Assembly (NCBI GenBank): GCA_014058105.1
Contig: JACGCM010002568.1
Location: forward strand, 434,001-498,000
DNA: 64,000 nt
Direction of reading: 5' to 3'
From: Kingdonia uniflora
Taxonomy: Eukaryota > Streptophyta > Magnoliopsida > Ranunculales > Circaeasteraceae
In this document: in pieces, positions 35,176 through 46,370 of the stretch
How positions within the stretch are numbered: the first letter of the stretch is position 1
How the letters are laid out: every line of letters starts with the position of its first letter
Translations under genes and position numbers: made by a program
The notes under the pieces: generated by a model
What the model was told of the DNA's origin: nothing
What the model saw: only the letters and a program-made list of their open reading frames with translations
Databases searched by the model: none

Positions 35176-35460
35176 GAAGTTTGATCTGTTAGAATAAAAA
35201 TTTAATCTATTTGAAGTTGAAATTTGATCTGTTTGAAGTTGAAATTTGATCTATTTAAAGTTGAAATTCAAGTTGTTTGGAGTTGAAATTTGAGCTGTTC
35301 AAAGTTGAAATTTGATCTGTTTGATGTAGAAACTCGCTCTGTTTAAAGTAGAAATTTAAGCTGTTTAAAGTTGAAATTTGATCTGCATGATGTAGAAACT
35401 CGATCTGTTCGAAGTAGAAATTCGAGCTGTTTGAAGTTAAAATTTGAGCTGTTCGAATGA
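35176..35460. repeat. 23-bp minisatellite in element C
   Basis: About twelve imperfect units built on TTTGATCTGTTTGAAGTTGAAAT. Variants alternate TTGATCTG, TTGAGCTG and ACTCGATCTG, hinting at a mixed higher-order pattern. Confidence 0.9.
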
Positions 35461-35559
35461 CTATAGTGTGATCGAAGCCTGAAGAGTATCGAAAATATGT
35501 AGATCGGATTCTGGATGTTTTGCTGGACATCGAAGGCCGAAGCCACAATGATGTTGAAA

Positions 35560-36235
35560 ATTTAAAAATTTTCCAGGTCGCCTCGGAGTATCAGTCGGGC
35601 CGAGGGGATGTGATACTTAGAGGAAACCTAAAAATTTACTAGCATTTGAAGGCTTGAGCCACAATGAAGCAATATCTTATCGCCTCCAGCGTATTCCTGA
35701 GGGTCCAGTCTTTCGACCATCCTTGCCCCTCGAGTTTGCTCGAATGTTGGACACTTAAGCAATTCAAGGTCGCCCCCAAACACCAGTCGGGGCGAGGGTG
35801 GACATGATACCTGGGGTAAACCAAGAAAAGGATTGGACTTCGATGGTTTAAGAGCCTGGAAAAAGTATATTTGATCGCCCCCAATGCATCCCCGAGGGTC
35901 CGATCTTTCGACCTTCCTTGCCTCTCGAGTTTGCTAGAAATTGGAGACTTGAGCAATTCAAGGCCGTCCCCAAGTATCAGTCGGGGCGAGGGTGGACATG
36001 ATATCTAGGTTCAACCAAGAAAAGGACTGGACTTTGAAGGCCTAAGCCAGAGCGAAGCAATATCTGATTGCCTCCAATGCATCCCCGAGGGTCTGGCCTT
36101 TTGACCTTCCTTACCCCTCGAGTATGCTCGTAATTAGAGACTTGAGCAATTCAAGGCCGCCCCCAAGTATCAGTCGAAATGAAGTTGGACATGATACCTG
36201 AGTTAAGCCAAGAAATACAAAATGAAAGCGGAGAC
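35560..36235. repeat. Tandem array of about 190 bp in element C
   Basis: The word GCAATTCAAGG recurs at 35758, 35953 and 36146, with an earlier weaker unit near 35571, giving spacings of 187-195 bp. Units share CCCCGAGGGTC…TTTCGACC and AGTCGGGGCGAGGGTGGACA. The array lies directly after pol, as in A and B. Confidence 0.88.
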
Positions 36236-36259
36236 GAAGTCTGGGTGGAACAATCTTGT

Positions 36260-37660
36260 TTATTGAATATGCAGGATTACATTAGTTGTACATGGTTGGA
36301 GATAAGGCTTGTTATAGGAGACCAGATGCATTGTGTTCCAGAGGTCTGGAAGAGGCTCTTCATCTTCAGTCATTAGGTAATAAAAACCCTTGTCTGTTTT
36401 ATCGTAGACGACGTAGGGTCCTTCCCAAGATTCGGCTAACTTGCCGGCATTCCGAGGTTTCGAAGATTGATTGACATGTCGAAGTACTAGATCTCCAATG
36501 TTGAAACTTCTTGGTCAAACTCTCTTGTTGTAGGATTTTTGAAGTAAAGTGTGGTAGCGGCCAAGGTTGGTGATAACTCGGTCTCTAGTCTCATCGATCC
36601 ATAACATGTTGTACGCAAGTTCAAACTCATTATCTTCGTCTGGGAGGTTAGGGCCTCGGGTGGGTGCTTCGAATTGAGTTGGTAGTACAACTTCGGTCCC
36701 ATATGACAAGAGGAGAGGGGTACATCCCGTAGATTTTCTTGGTATTCTGCGATAGGCCTAGATGACATGTACTAACTTTTGAACCCATCGTCCTTTCTTT
36801 GCATCGACTCTCTTTTGAAGACTGTCGACAATTGTTTTGTTGATTGCTTCGACTTGACCGTTACCTTGGGGATAGTAAGGTATTGAGGGTGAGAGAATGA
36901 TGTTGTGTTTTTTTAGGAAGTTTCTGAGTTTACTACCAAGGAATTGGGGACCATTGTCACATCAATTCATATGGGGGTAGCCGAAGCTAGTGATGATGTT
37001 TTCCCATAAAAAATTGATAATTTCTTCTTCTCTGGTTCAGCAATGAGGAACAGCTTCAACCCATTTAGTAAAGTAATCGGTTGTGACGAGGATGTTTTCT
37101 CTGCTACCTGAGGCTTTTGGGAAGGGTCCAATGGGATTGATGGCCTATCTTTTGAATGGCCAAGACACTTGACTGAAATAGAGGTCTCGAGAGGGGCAAT
37201 GGATGTCGTGAGTGTGACGCTGACATTTGTCACATTGTTTTGCATAGTCTAAAGCTTGTTTTTTAATATCGGGCCAAAATAATCCTTGGGTAACAGCTCG
37301 AAGGGCCATAAAATGACCAACGGTATGAGCACCGCAGGTTCCTTCGTGAAGTTCGGCTAAGATTTGAGAGGCTTCTGCTTGGGATATGTATCGAAGGAGG
37401 AGACTATTTGGGGATTTTCGATGTAGTTGGTTTTTGTGGATAGTATATCTGTGGCAGTTTTTGAGCAAGGACCGCTTGGCTTTGGGATCATTTGGGAGGG
37501 TGGCATTGTCGAGGTAGTGAAGAAACGGTGTCCGCCAATCTTCTGGATCGTGACTCTCGCCCCTAGTATTGATGGTATTGATTTCCATCTGGTTGATACT
37601 TGGGAGTTCGAGTACTTTGATATGGAGTGTCCGAGATTTTGATTGTCCGAGCATAGCTGC
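36260..37660 (-). pseudogene. Integrase of element C
   Basis: The zinc domain is clear in 37145-37654 (LHEGTCGAHTVGHFMALRA…CDKCQRHTHDIHCPSR). The core shows TDYFTKWVEAVPHC, NCDNGPQFLGSK (third codon before it is a stop) and YYPQGNGQVEAINK, so all catalytic positions can be read. The C-terminus includes GPYVVYDKTDKGFYYL and ends at TAA, 36260-36262. Frame changes lie near 37140, 36960 and 36520. Confidence 0.88.
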
Positions 37661-37720
37661 TATGTAAGCGAGGGCATCTGCATGTCTGTTTTCTCCTCGA
37701 GGGTAATGTGTGATTATGGA

Positions 37721-38140
37721 TTATTTGGGGAACCGGTCCATACGCTGTCGCACGAAAAGAGCGTAATCAGCCATGCGACCGTTATCTTGGTTTTCTCTTG
37801 TGTAGTGTCTCTGAAAAAGTTGGGAATCAATAAAGACTGCAAGTTTGGGAATGCGGAGGTCGAGTGCGAGGTCGAGGCCATGGATCAAGGCTTCATACTC
37901 TGCTTCGTTACTAGAACATTCGAAGGCAAGTTTGACAGCTTTTTCTATGCGATCATTAGTGGGTGTTACCATGACAATACCAATTCCTGAGCAATTTGGT
38001 CCTGCTGATCCGCCTATGAATAAACATCAACCAGTGAGAGGGTCTCAAGGATCTAGTATTTCGGGTTGGTCTTCTGATAAATCATCTTTATGTTCTTCCC
38101 AATCAACATCTTCGACCTGGAAGTTAGCTAGAAAGTCTGC
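37721..38140 (-). pseudogene. Second (archaeal-type) RNase H of element C
   Basis: SGIGIVMVTPTNDRIEKAVK, SSNEAEYEALIHGLDLALDL and VFIDSQL in an almost open frame. The catalytic acidic residues of the 2nd and 3rd blocks are present; the first (YTDG type) block is degraded to LFIGGSA. Diagnostic of the Tat lineage. Confidence 0.85.
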
Positions 38141-38570
38141 TACTGCTTGGCCTTTATGGGATATTTGCATCTTGAAGGTAATGTCGTGTTCGCCAAGATA
38201 TACGGACCACTGTTGCACTCGTCTAGATTTTCCTTATTTACTGAGTACTTCTTGAAGGGGGTAACTGGTAATAACACGGATGGGATGAGCCTGAAAATAT
38301 GGTTTGAGCTTACGGGCTGAATAGACAAGTGTGAGGAGTAAATGCTCGAGTTTTGAATATCGAGTTTCTGTGGGGGTGAGGGTTTTGCTGATAAAATATA
38401 CAGGTTTTTCGATGTTGGAATCAAGTCGAATGAGTACTGAACTGAGAGAAGTTCTAGTGGCAGCAAGGTATAAAGAGAGTGCTTCTCCTTCTATAGGTGT
38501 ACTGATGATTGGTGGATGGCCAAGATAAGTTTTGAGCTTAAGGAAGGCTTGTTCCCACTTTGGGGTCTAG
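38141..38570 (-). pseudogene. RT-linked RNase H of element C
   Basis: LYLAATRTSLSSVLIRLDSN, EKPVYFISKTLTPTETRYSK and LVYSARKLKPYFQAHPIRV. This is the usual join of gypsy RT to RNase H. Confidence 0.87.
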
Positions 38571-38699
38571 TCGATCACAGGATTGTTTTTCTTTTTCGCT
38601 TTGTGGACGCCTTGATCGCGCAGGAGGGAAAAGAGCCAGGCATATTGATCTGAAGATTTAGAAATAAAACAATTGAGGGCGGCTATCCTGCCTGCCACT

Positions 38700-39400
38700 T
38701 TTTAGACGTCCTTCTTGGTTTGGGGTGAAGGCATGTCTATGAGGGCTCGAATGTGGGTGAGGTCAATCTCTATCCTACGTTTATTGATAAGGTGACCCCA
38801 AAATTTTCTGGATGACACGCCAAATTGGCATTTATCTGGATTGAGTTTCATATCATACGTGCGGAGTATTGAGAAGATTTCTAAGAGGTCTTGGATATGG
38901 GTATTTTTTTAAAGGCTCTTGCATAACATATCGTCGATGTAGACTTCGACAGATTTGCCAAACAAGTTTTTAAACATGGATGTGACAAGGCATTGGTAGG
39001 TGGCACCAACATTTTTAAGGCCGAAGGGCATAACATTAAAACAGTAAAGGCCTTGTTTAGTTATAAATGAAGTTTTAAGTTGATCTTCGGGGATGAGGGG
39101 TACCTGATTGTAACCTGAAGCCGCGTCCATCATAGATAGGCGCTCGTATCCAGCAGTGGAGTCGAGGAGTGCAGAGGTAGTTGGGAGGGGGAATCTATCC
39201 TTCGGAGTGTGCTTGTTGAGGTCTGTAAAGTCAACGTAGATTCTGATCTTGCCATTCTTCTTAGGCACTGCCATGATGTTTGATATCCAGTCCGCGTACT
39301 TCACTTCTTTGATAAAACCAGCGGCTATGAGCTTATCAACTTCAAGGTTCACATCTTCTCGAAGTCATGGTGCTAGTGTACGCTTCTTTTGTTTTAGCGG
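38700..39400 (-). pseudogene. Reverse transcriptase of element C
   Basis: An open frame of 147 codons (38909-39352) covers fingers and palm: GFIKEVKYADWISNIMAVPK, MPFGLKNVGATYQCL and the catalytic YIDDML. The thumb (HFINKRRIE-like) follows in another frame after a stop. It is the best preserved RT of the minus-strand elements. Confidence 0.9.
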
Positions 39401-39652
39401 TGTGGAATAGGGGATGAGATCGAGGTGGTGGCAGGCCAGGTTGGGGTTGACACCAGGCATTTCTTGAAATGTCCAGGCGAATATGTCTTTATTTGTTCGA
39501 AGGAACTTGGAAAGTTTGAGGCGTTCGGCCTCGTTAAGGAGGGTTCTAATTAATGTACCCCGACCAGGACCATCGAGTTCGATATAAATAGTAGGTTCGA
39601 TGGGTTGGGTGGTATCTGTCGAAGTTGAAGGGATAGAAAGATACTGCGATTG

Positions 39653-40078
39653 CTATGGGCGGCTGACAAGTTTTCGTGTTTGGTCGATCTCTAGGAGCTC
39701 GCATGAGCGGGCAAGGCGTTGAGATCCTTTCAAATTCCAAGTACCCTTGTGATTGCTGAATCGAAGGGTGTGATGATAGGTGGGGGGTATAGCTCGCATG
39801 GCATGAAGCCAATCTCGTCCGAGTATACCGAGGTATTCAAAATTCTTGTCACTGACGATGAAGTTGGTTTGATGGGTAATGAGACCTGTAGTGACGGGTA
39901 GGCTGATACGGCCAACAACAACTTCTGTTGATCCATTGAAACCTTTTAGTTCGATGTTGGCAGCGGTTATGAGGTCTGTTTTCTTCATGGTTTGGATTGT
40001 TTGGAGAAAGAGGACATCAGCTGCGCTTCCCGTATCTATGTGCATTGTATGGAGGATGAGGTTCTTGATCTTAATCAT
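39653..40078 (-). pseudogene. Aspartic protease of element C, active site intact
   Basis: An uninterrupted 141-codon frame with HIDTGSAADVLF and YLGILGRDWLHAMRAIPP. It is the only protease in the window's Tat elements that keeps the DTGS catalytic motif. The surrounding polyprotein is broken, so the domain alone is intact. Confidence 0.87.
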
Positions 40079-40159
40079 GATGACTAATGGATCGGAATTG
40101 GGGAAATGAACATGTGAGGTGTCACAGTTGATGAAAGAAATACCTTCGAGTCGAGGGTG

Positions 40160-41944
40160 AGAACTTGATTATGGCAGAGGGGTAGGAAATTTCTCCTGAT
40201 AGGTGAGCTTGTAACATTCTTCGATGCGCTTTCGTTTGCTTTTAGAAAGTCTACTGTCTATGTTGTTGACTTCGAGGAGCTTGACTCTATAGATGTGCAC
40301 CTCGGTTGGGTCAGTAGTAGAGGGTGGATAGGGATTTATGGTAGGACCCATCGAGGTAGCTTGGTAGATTGGCGATATATTAGAGCAAACATCCTGCTCT
40401 GAAGATAAGTTCGAGAGAGCGCTGAAGGGCAAAGCATTTATTGGTATGGTGACAGTTGCACTTATGGTTGGCATAGTAAGATTTGCCTGGTCTGACTTCG
40501 ATGGGGAAAGGGATGCAGCAAATTGGGTCTGCCTGTATGTGTAGTAGAAGGGTACTGAGGGGGACAGTAAGTATAGGTAAAACTGGCCTTGGTCGCTTCT
40601 TGCGAGCTTCGACGCTGTTATCAATGATGGGGCGTTTGCGGCTCTCAGTCTCTTGTGTGACAGGAGCGATCAGGGGCGTGAAAGCAGAGTGGGAGTGTTG
40701 CTGAGGTTTATTGAAATTTCCTGCTTGCGAAGGCTGGCTCTGTTTGTGGGACTCTTAAAGGCGCTCGAGATCGATATAGCCGTAGACCTTCGAGAGCATC
40801 TCTTCGAGTATTTTTTGTTTGTTTAGGACTAGGTGCCTTTTTACTCGGCCGTGGTCCGGCAAGGCATTCGAATATGCCAAAATAGCATTCGAGCAGTCGT
40901 GATTCTTTATTTTCTAGGATTCGTCGAGGAATCTTCTGGTGAAGGCTTCAAGGGTTTCACTGCCGGATTTCCTGAAATTGAAAAGAGCGTCGACTCTGAC
41001 CCCTCTGCCCTTGTTGAAGACAAACTGAGCGATGAAAAGTTGTGAAAGTTGCTCGAAGCTACGAATCGAGCCATTTGGGAGATTGTGGTACCAACGAAGG
41101 GGATTATCGGTAAGGCTCATTGGAAAAGGCGACATAGTAGGTAGTCAGCCGTAAAGTAGAGGCTCAGGGAATTTTGCAATTTGATGATGTAGGATTTAGG
41201 GTCTGTGTTACCATATTTGATGAGTTTGGGAGCACAAAAGTTAGTGGGTATTTTGATAGCCAAAAGTTTAGGGCAGATTGGGTTATTGAGGCGGCTCCTG
41301 GAGTTGGTAGCTAGACTCGCAGTAACGCGAATTGTTGGCTGCGTTTTATGGTCAAAGTCCTGCTGTATAACGTATGCTGGATGAGGGGGAGATTGATGAA
41401 GTCGAAGGTTGTTGGTTCGAGTATGTGGTATAAAATCAGTGTTGTGTTCCCCGAGCCGTTCTCTAGCAGGACGACGTCTGGGGTTTCTGGAGGAGGGAAG
41501 GGTTGAGTTAGAAGAGTCTTATGTGGGGTGAATCCCGAGGTAGATAAAGCCGATTGGGGGAATGGTATGAGGAATACCTTCGGCCCTGGCATTAGCTGGG
41601 GGTAACTCAAGGTTTTGTTGAGGGCCTAGGCGGGTGCGGGCAGATACGCGCGATGGGTCGAGTGCCTGGGACGGACGAGAAGGTTCCAAGGGCTGTAATC
41701 TTTGTAGCTTTCGTATGGTGTTGCGCAGGTCATCTATCGCTCGGTTCCATCTATTTTCGTCATCGAAATAGCAATTCCGTTCGGTTTCTAACGCCAAACG
41801 GTGGCTTTCTCGCTCCTGATTCAGTTGGTTCTGGTGGCGTTCTTCTGCCTGAGCGACTTGTTAAGATAATAAGGCTATTTGGGCAGCGACTCCGTCGATG
41901 AAATTTCCTGCCTGGGTGGAATTGGAACGACGTGTGGGTGCCAT
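40160..41944 (-). pseudogene. gag of element C
   Basis: The start MAPTRRSNSTQ at 41944 is 86 bp past the LTR. An N-terminal region with a coiled coil has only one stop to 41519. The Gag core lies at 40914-41135 (PLRWYHNLPNGSIRSFEQL, LFNFRKSGSETLEAFTRRF). The tail to about 40160 is fragmentary with several frame changes. Confidence 0.83.
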
Positions 41945-42009
41945 TGAGGGTAATCTGCTGAAGTGGAAAGCAAAAGGAAGTGAAATAGGAAGGGAGATTG
42001 GTAGGGTGG

Positions 42010-42029
42010 GAAGCACAGACAGCGCCAAT
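42010..42029 (-). other. Primer-binding site of element C
   Basis: Minus-strand ATTGGCGCTGTCTGTGCTTC abuts the LTR end. It is a TTGGCGCC-like site shared in type with A and D. Confidence 0.8.
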
Positions 42030-42814
42030 TCTAGGGAGCTAACTCCGTTCAAAAAGGGAGTTAGTTCTCACAACGTAGAATCAATCTTCAGTAAGAGGAT
42101 ACAAGCAATTGGCCTAAAATAAGATCTATTTAAAGATAAATACTTGCATAGAGGCCCAAATGTGACTCTCTATGACCTCTGATGAGGATTTTTAAGGCAG
42201 ATTGTATTACTGAAGAGTAAATAATAGGGTTCGTGTATAGGGTCGTCGAAGGTAAAATACGAGAAGCTGGAGGTCATTTTTCTAACCCCTGCTTGGTTTC
42301 CCCTCTCATCTATTTATAGAAACACAGAGAGCTGAGTTAACAAGTTTGGGTCAGAGTTACATGATTACGCTGTCAGTAAATCCCGGCGAGTTATGGGCGC
42401 CGGTCTTGTCGGTACTGTTACTGTTGCCTTTATTGGTGATGGCTCTTATCGACGCGGTGGTTGGACCTGTCACTGTAGACGCAGGGGCTAATCAATGCGC
42501 CATCTTATCTAACGAAGTAGTTGTCTGTCTTATCATACTTCGACAGTGTGTTAGTGAGGTCGAAGGGTTTCTGCTGTAGGATGTGAATCTGTTCTCGAAA
42601 CTTTGTCTGGTAGGTTGGCTGTCTGTCTTGTCATACTTCGCCCATTTGTAGATATGGCTGAAGGATGTCTGCTGCAATGTACTGATCTCTCCCCGAAGCT
42701 TTGAATGGTGTCGATGGTTCATCTCTGGGGGGCCTATTTTAGGGATTGAGTAGGCTTCGATACATTTGAGTAGGCTATGGTGTGGGCTTCGGCCGTCTGT
42801 CGAAGGCTACTACA
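42030..42814 (-). repeat. 5' LTR of element C
   Basis: 785 bp; a minus-strand TATA box CTATAAATAG lies at 42310-42319. The inner terminus is TCTAGG rather than TGTAGG (one substitution). The outer end ACTACA is followed by AGTAT. Confidence 0.92.
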
Positions 42815-42891
42815 AGTATCACATTTATTTAATAAATGACTAGGTAGATATAAATTTAAGAGTTGTACGCGTAAATATTACGTGTCTATCA
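42815..42891 (-). repeat. 5' LTR of E, first piece and its junction with D
   Basis: On the minus strand D's RT frame (…NLKTYLE) stops and TGATAGACACG begins, the start of E's LTR. The first five bases on the plus side (AGTAT) are the right-hand target duplication of C. This piece has no similarity to A's or C's LTR. Confidence 0.7.
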
Positions 42892-43960
42892 AATTTCTCC
42901 AAGTAGGTTTTGAGATTCTGAAAAGCTACCTCGCATTCTGATGTCCATTGGATCTCTACATTTGGCTGAACATTTCCTTGTTTGGTACAATCAGGAAGTA
43001 GTAGGAATAACCAACGACAACGATATAAATTTTTTAAAACAAATCGGTTGATAGCAGCAATCTTGCCCGCAAGTTTTTGTACGTCTTTTGTTGTCTTTTG
43101 AGATGGCATGTTGAGGAGAGCCTATATTTGATCTGGATCCGCCTCAATTCCTTTCTTGTTGATGAGATGGCCGTGGAATTGGCCTGAATGTACTTCAAAT
43201 TGACACTTATCAAGATTGAGTCGTATCCGGTAAGATCGAAGAATGTTGAATATTTTGTTAAGATCTGTAACGTGATTGGTTAACTGTATGCTCTTGTACA
43301 AGAGATCGTCAATGACGACTTCCATGACTTTCCCAAGATGTGCTTTGAACATAGTAGACATCAACCATTGATAAGTCGTGCCTGCATTTTTGAGTCCGAA
43401 GGGAATAACTTTGTAGTAATAAAGACCTCTTTCAGTGAAGAAAATGGTCTTTTCTTGACCTTCTTCCAAGAGTAGAATCTGATTGTATCCTGAAGCAGCG
43501 TCCATCATAGATAGGAGTTCATGACCTGCTGTGGAATTAAGAATTTTATGGATGTTAGGAAGAGGGAAACTGTTCTTTGGAGTGTATTTGTTTAGATCTA
43601 TGAAATCTACATAAACTTAGACTTTTCCATTCTTCTTTGGGACAGTGATGATGTTGGATATCCAATCTGGATATTTTCCCTCTCGAATGAATCTCACTTT
43701 GATCAATTTCTCAATCTCTATATTAACTTCATCTCAAAGATGAGGTAATAGTAGTCGTTATTTCGATTTGACTGACGTGGCGTTGATGTTGATGGCCAAT
43801 TTCTGACATGCCTTGGACAAATCGACCCCATGCATCTCTTCAAAAGTTTAATAAAAAATGTCTTGATTTAGTCGTAAGAATTGAATGAGAACATCCTTAT
43901 CGTGTTGACTCAGCTTGGTACCGATAAAAGTATATCTGCTAGGTCCATCAATGTTAGCGT
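42892..43960 (-). pseudogene. Reverse transcriptase of element D, cut by E
   Basis: An open frame at 43122-43508 has MMDAASGYNQILLLEEGQEK, PFGLKNAGTTYQWL and VIDDLL in place of YIDDLL. The frame at 42840-43109 holds the thumb (KDVQKLAGKIAAINRF) and reads straight into E's LTR, where its last residues are not RT. Confidence 0.85.
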
Positions 43961-44009
43961 ATTCTATCAGCTTTTCTGTTGAAGGGTGATCATCAAGGTG
44001 ATCAGATTT

Positions 44010-44447
44010 TCATAATTGCTTTGCAGTATATCTGTCTGAAGTATCTAGAATGGCAGAAATGGTATTCTTGCAAGCTCGAGAAAGCTTTTTACTACCCTTG
44101 ATTTCATAGATACCATCACTATACTTGAAGAGGAGTTCTTGACGATGGGCTAAAGCAATTGCTTCCATGTTGTGAATCCAGTAGCAGCCCCTAATCTCGA
44201 GATAATGAGATTTGGCGTTGATGATGTAGAAGATGACGTCGATTGTGGCTGGTCCTACGGTAATAGATAAGATGATCTTGCCTACTCGTTCTTCTTTAGA
44301 ACCATTGAATCTAATGATATCAATGTTGGTTGGAATAACTTGATCAACCAATCCCATTTGGTCGATTGTGCTTTGAAAGAGAATCTCAATACCACTTACA
44401 GTAGCGATCATCATTGTGTACATGACCAACTTCTTCATCTTGAGCAT
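44010..44447 (-). pseudogene. Aspartic protease of element D, active site lost
   Basis: The 145-codon frame has IATVSGIEILF where relatives have IDTGS.IE.LF, so both the catalytic Asp and the Gly are gone. INAKSHYLEIRGCYWIHNM marks the rest of the fold. The frame is open although the site is dead. Confidence 0.82.
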
Positions 44448-44859
44448 TATGACTAATGTATTATTATATAGAAATTTTATATGACTAATGTCGCAATCTT
44501 CAAAGTAGATCCCAAGCTGGCAATTTCTCGACTAAGGTAGAAGCTTGTCTTCTTTATCTTGAGGTGTGAGATCGCAGCATTCTGACAGTCTCCTGCGCTT
44601 GAATCGGGAAGAGTTGGTGATTTAATGGATTTTGATCATGCCTTTGTGGTACATATGGTAGAGATATTTCTCCTCAGTTTGAGCTTCTACCTAGGCTACT
44701 TCAAGCTGCTTCTTATAGCTGCCATCCTTATATGATTCTAGGTCGATAATGTATTTAAACATCCGTCCCCCCTTGAAAATAAATTCCAGCAACCTCTGTA
44801 AAGCATATCAGTTGTCAATAGAATGATGGTTTTCCTTGTGATGTATGCAGTATGGGTGG

Positions 44860-46293
44860 TTTTCAATTGGTTTTAATTGTTAAGAGGGATGGCATAGCTT
44901 ATCCTTGGAGAGGATTAAAAAAATTATGGAGATCTGAATATTCATCTTTGGGAGGACCAGTTTGGGTAGTGCACCACCTTTCTGAGGGTTGCCAGTATTT
45001 CCCTTGGAGAGCTTTTGATCACCCTGATCCTCCTTCAGATCAATGCTTGGTTCTGTAGGTGAACCTTTGGTGGTGAGGATAGATTTTGTAGATTTATACC
45101 TTTTGGGCATCATCCTTTCTAGGTCGACGTAACCATTGACTTTGTTGATCATATCTTCCAAGGTTGTAGGTTTGATGAGGAAGTGCTCTTTTGGCTTTGC
45201 ATTAGGGCTAGAGCGCGTTGGTGATAACAGTAACAACTATATTCTGATCAAGATTGTCTACTTTACGTGCGAGCTCCAAAAACTTCTTTGTAAAAGCCTC
45301 GAGTTTCTCTCCGAATGACTGTTTATGACTAATAAGAGAATATAAATTCTTCTCTTTGTCTCTATTATGAGCATATATCTTGATGAATTGTTTATGCAGC
45401 TGGTCGGATGTGAGTATGAAATCTTCAGATAGAAAGTAGAACCACCAGAGCAATTTTTCCTGTAGACTTGCTGCGAACAAACGATAGTGGATGTGGTTGA
45501 GATTGGAATACAACCCCAATGAATCACGGTATTGTTGAATATGCTCCTTTGGATCAGTGCCTTTGTATTTACAATTTTTTTGAGTATGGGAACCTTTTGG
45601 TATTTCCATATCGAATAGTTCTTTGGCAATCAGACTCCCTTGAAACTTGCTAAGGTCGTCTGTAGTGCCCAAAACTTTGGCTTCGATCAACTCCTTGATG
45701 CGCTGATCTATATGCTCTTGTGTGACATATTGACGTGTCGGTTGAGTGGCTTGACGAGGAGTTTGAGGATTGTTAGTATCAGTACCCATACTTAAATGAT
45801 CTCGTACTGAAATTCAAGGTAGAGGTCGATGTTCTTTCTCCTTACGTTTGGAAAAGCAGTGACCTCTGCTAATTTCAGACTGAACTTTACCACACAAATG
45901 AATGGAAGGTTGATGTTCGTGCAAAATGTTTAAGGAAATAGCTTTGCTAGTGGCTCCTCGAGGTCTCAATCTATCCCGCGTAAAAACCAGGGAGGTTTAT
46001 GGCAATTAATCGCGATCTCTTGTTGGAGGAGCATGTTGAGTGTCTTACAGAGCTTGTAACGCAGTCTGTATGGTCGCCATCTGGTCCTCACCTTATTTAA
46101 ACCCTGTCAAATAAGCTTGTCTCTCGGCTTCGAGCTCCTTCTCACGGAGCTCTCGGTCAAGAGTTAACTGATGTTCGAGCTCATTGCATTTCTTAGTTTC
46201 GGCATGGAGATTTGTTCGTAATTCTGTAAATTGTTCCAGCTCATCTAAAAGATCGAGATGGATTCTGGATGTTGGTTGTCAGGAAGTGACCAT
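44860..46293 (-). pseudogene. gag of element D
   Basis: The probable start at 46293 (MVTS) lies 78 bp past the LTR. The core frame at 45208-45789 includes LNHIHYRLFAASLQEKLLWW and FIKIYAHNRDKEKNLYSLIS, matching the Gag of A. The C-terminal part is in several frames. Confidence 0.82.
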
Positions 46294-46350
46294 GATTGAA
46301 GTTGGTAGTTGAGTGAATGCATGCCTTAGGATTTCTTGGAAATGTTTTCT

Positions 46351-46370
46351 TTCCCATAGACGACGCCAAA
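46351..46370 (-). other. Primer-binding site of element D
   Basis: Minus strand TTTGGCGTCGTCTATGGGAA next to the LTR end, the same class as A's site. Confidence 0.8.

Larger units (their letters stand above)
29540..42814 (-). mobile_element. Element C: Tat-type Ty3/gypsy retrotransposon
   Basis: LTRs at 29540-30443 and 42030-42814 are flanked by a perfect target duplication AGTAT (29535-29539 and 42815-42819). Minus-strand order: 5' LTR, PBS, gag, protease, RT, RNase H, second RNase H, integrase, two tandem arrays, antisense accessory genes, polypurine tract, 3' LTR. It is 13.3 kb and not interrupted by another element. The LTRs differ by roughly 10% by eye over the first 400 bp. The domains are the best preserved of the minus-strand elements, yet stops and frameshifts remain. 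Confidence 0.93.

Noticed and set aside
35176..35460. CRISPR-like array because of regular 23-bp units
   Set aside because: Units are contiguous with no spacers and the window is plant DNA, so it is a minisatellite.
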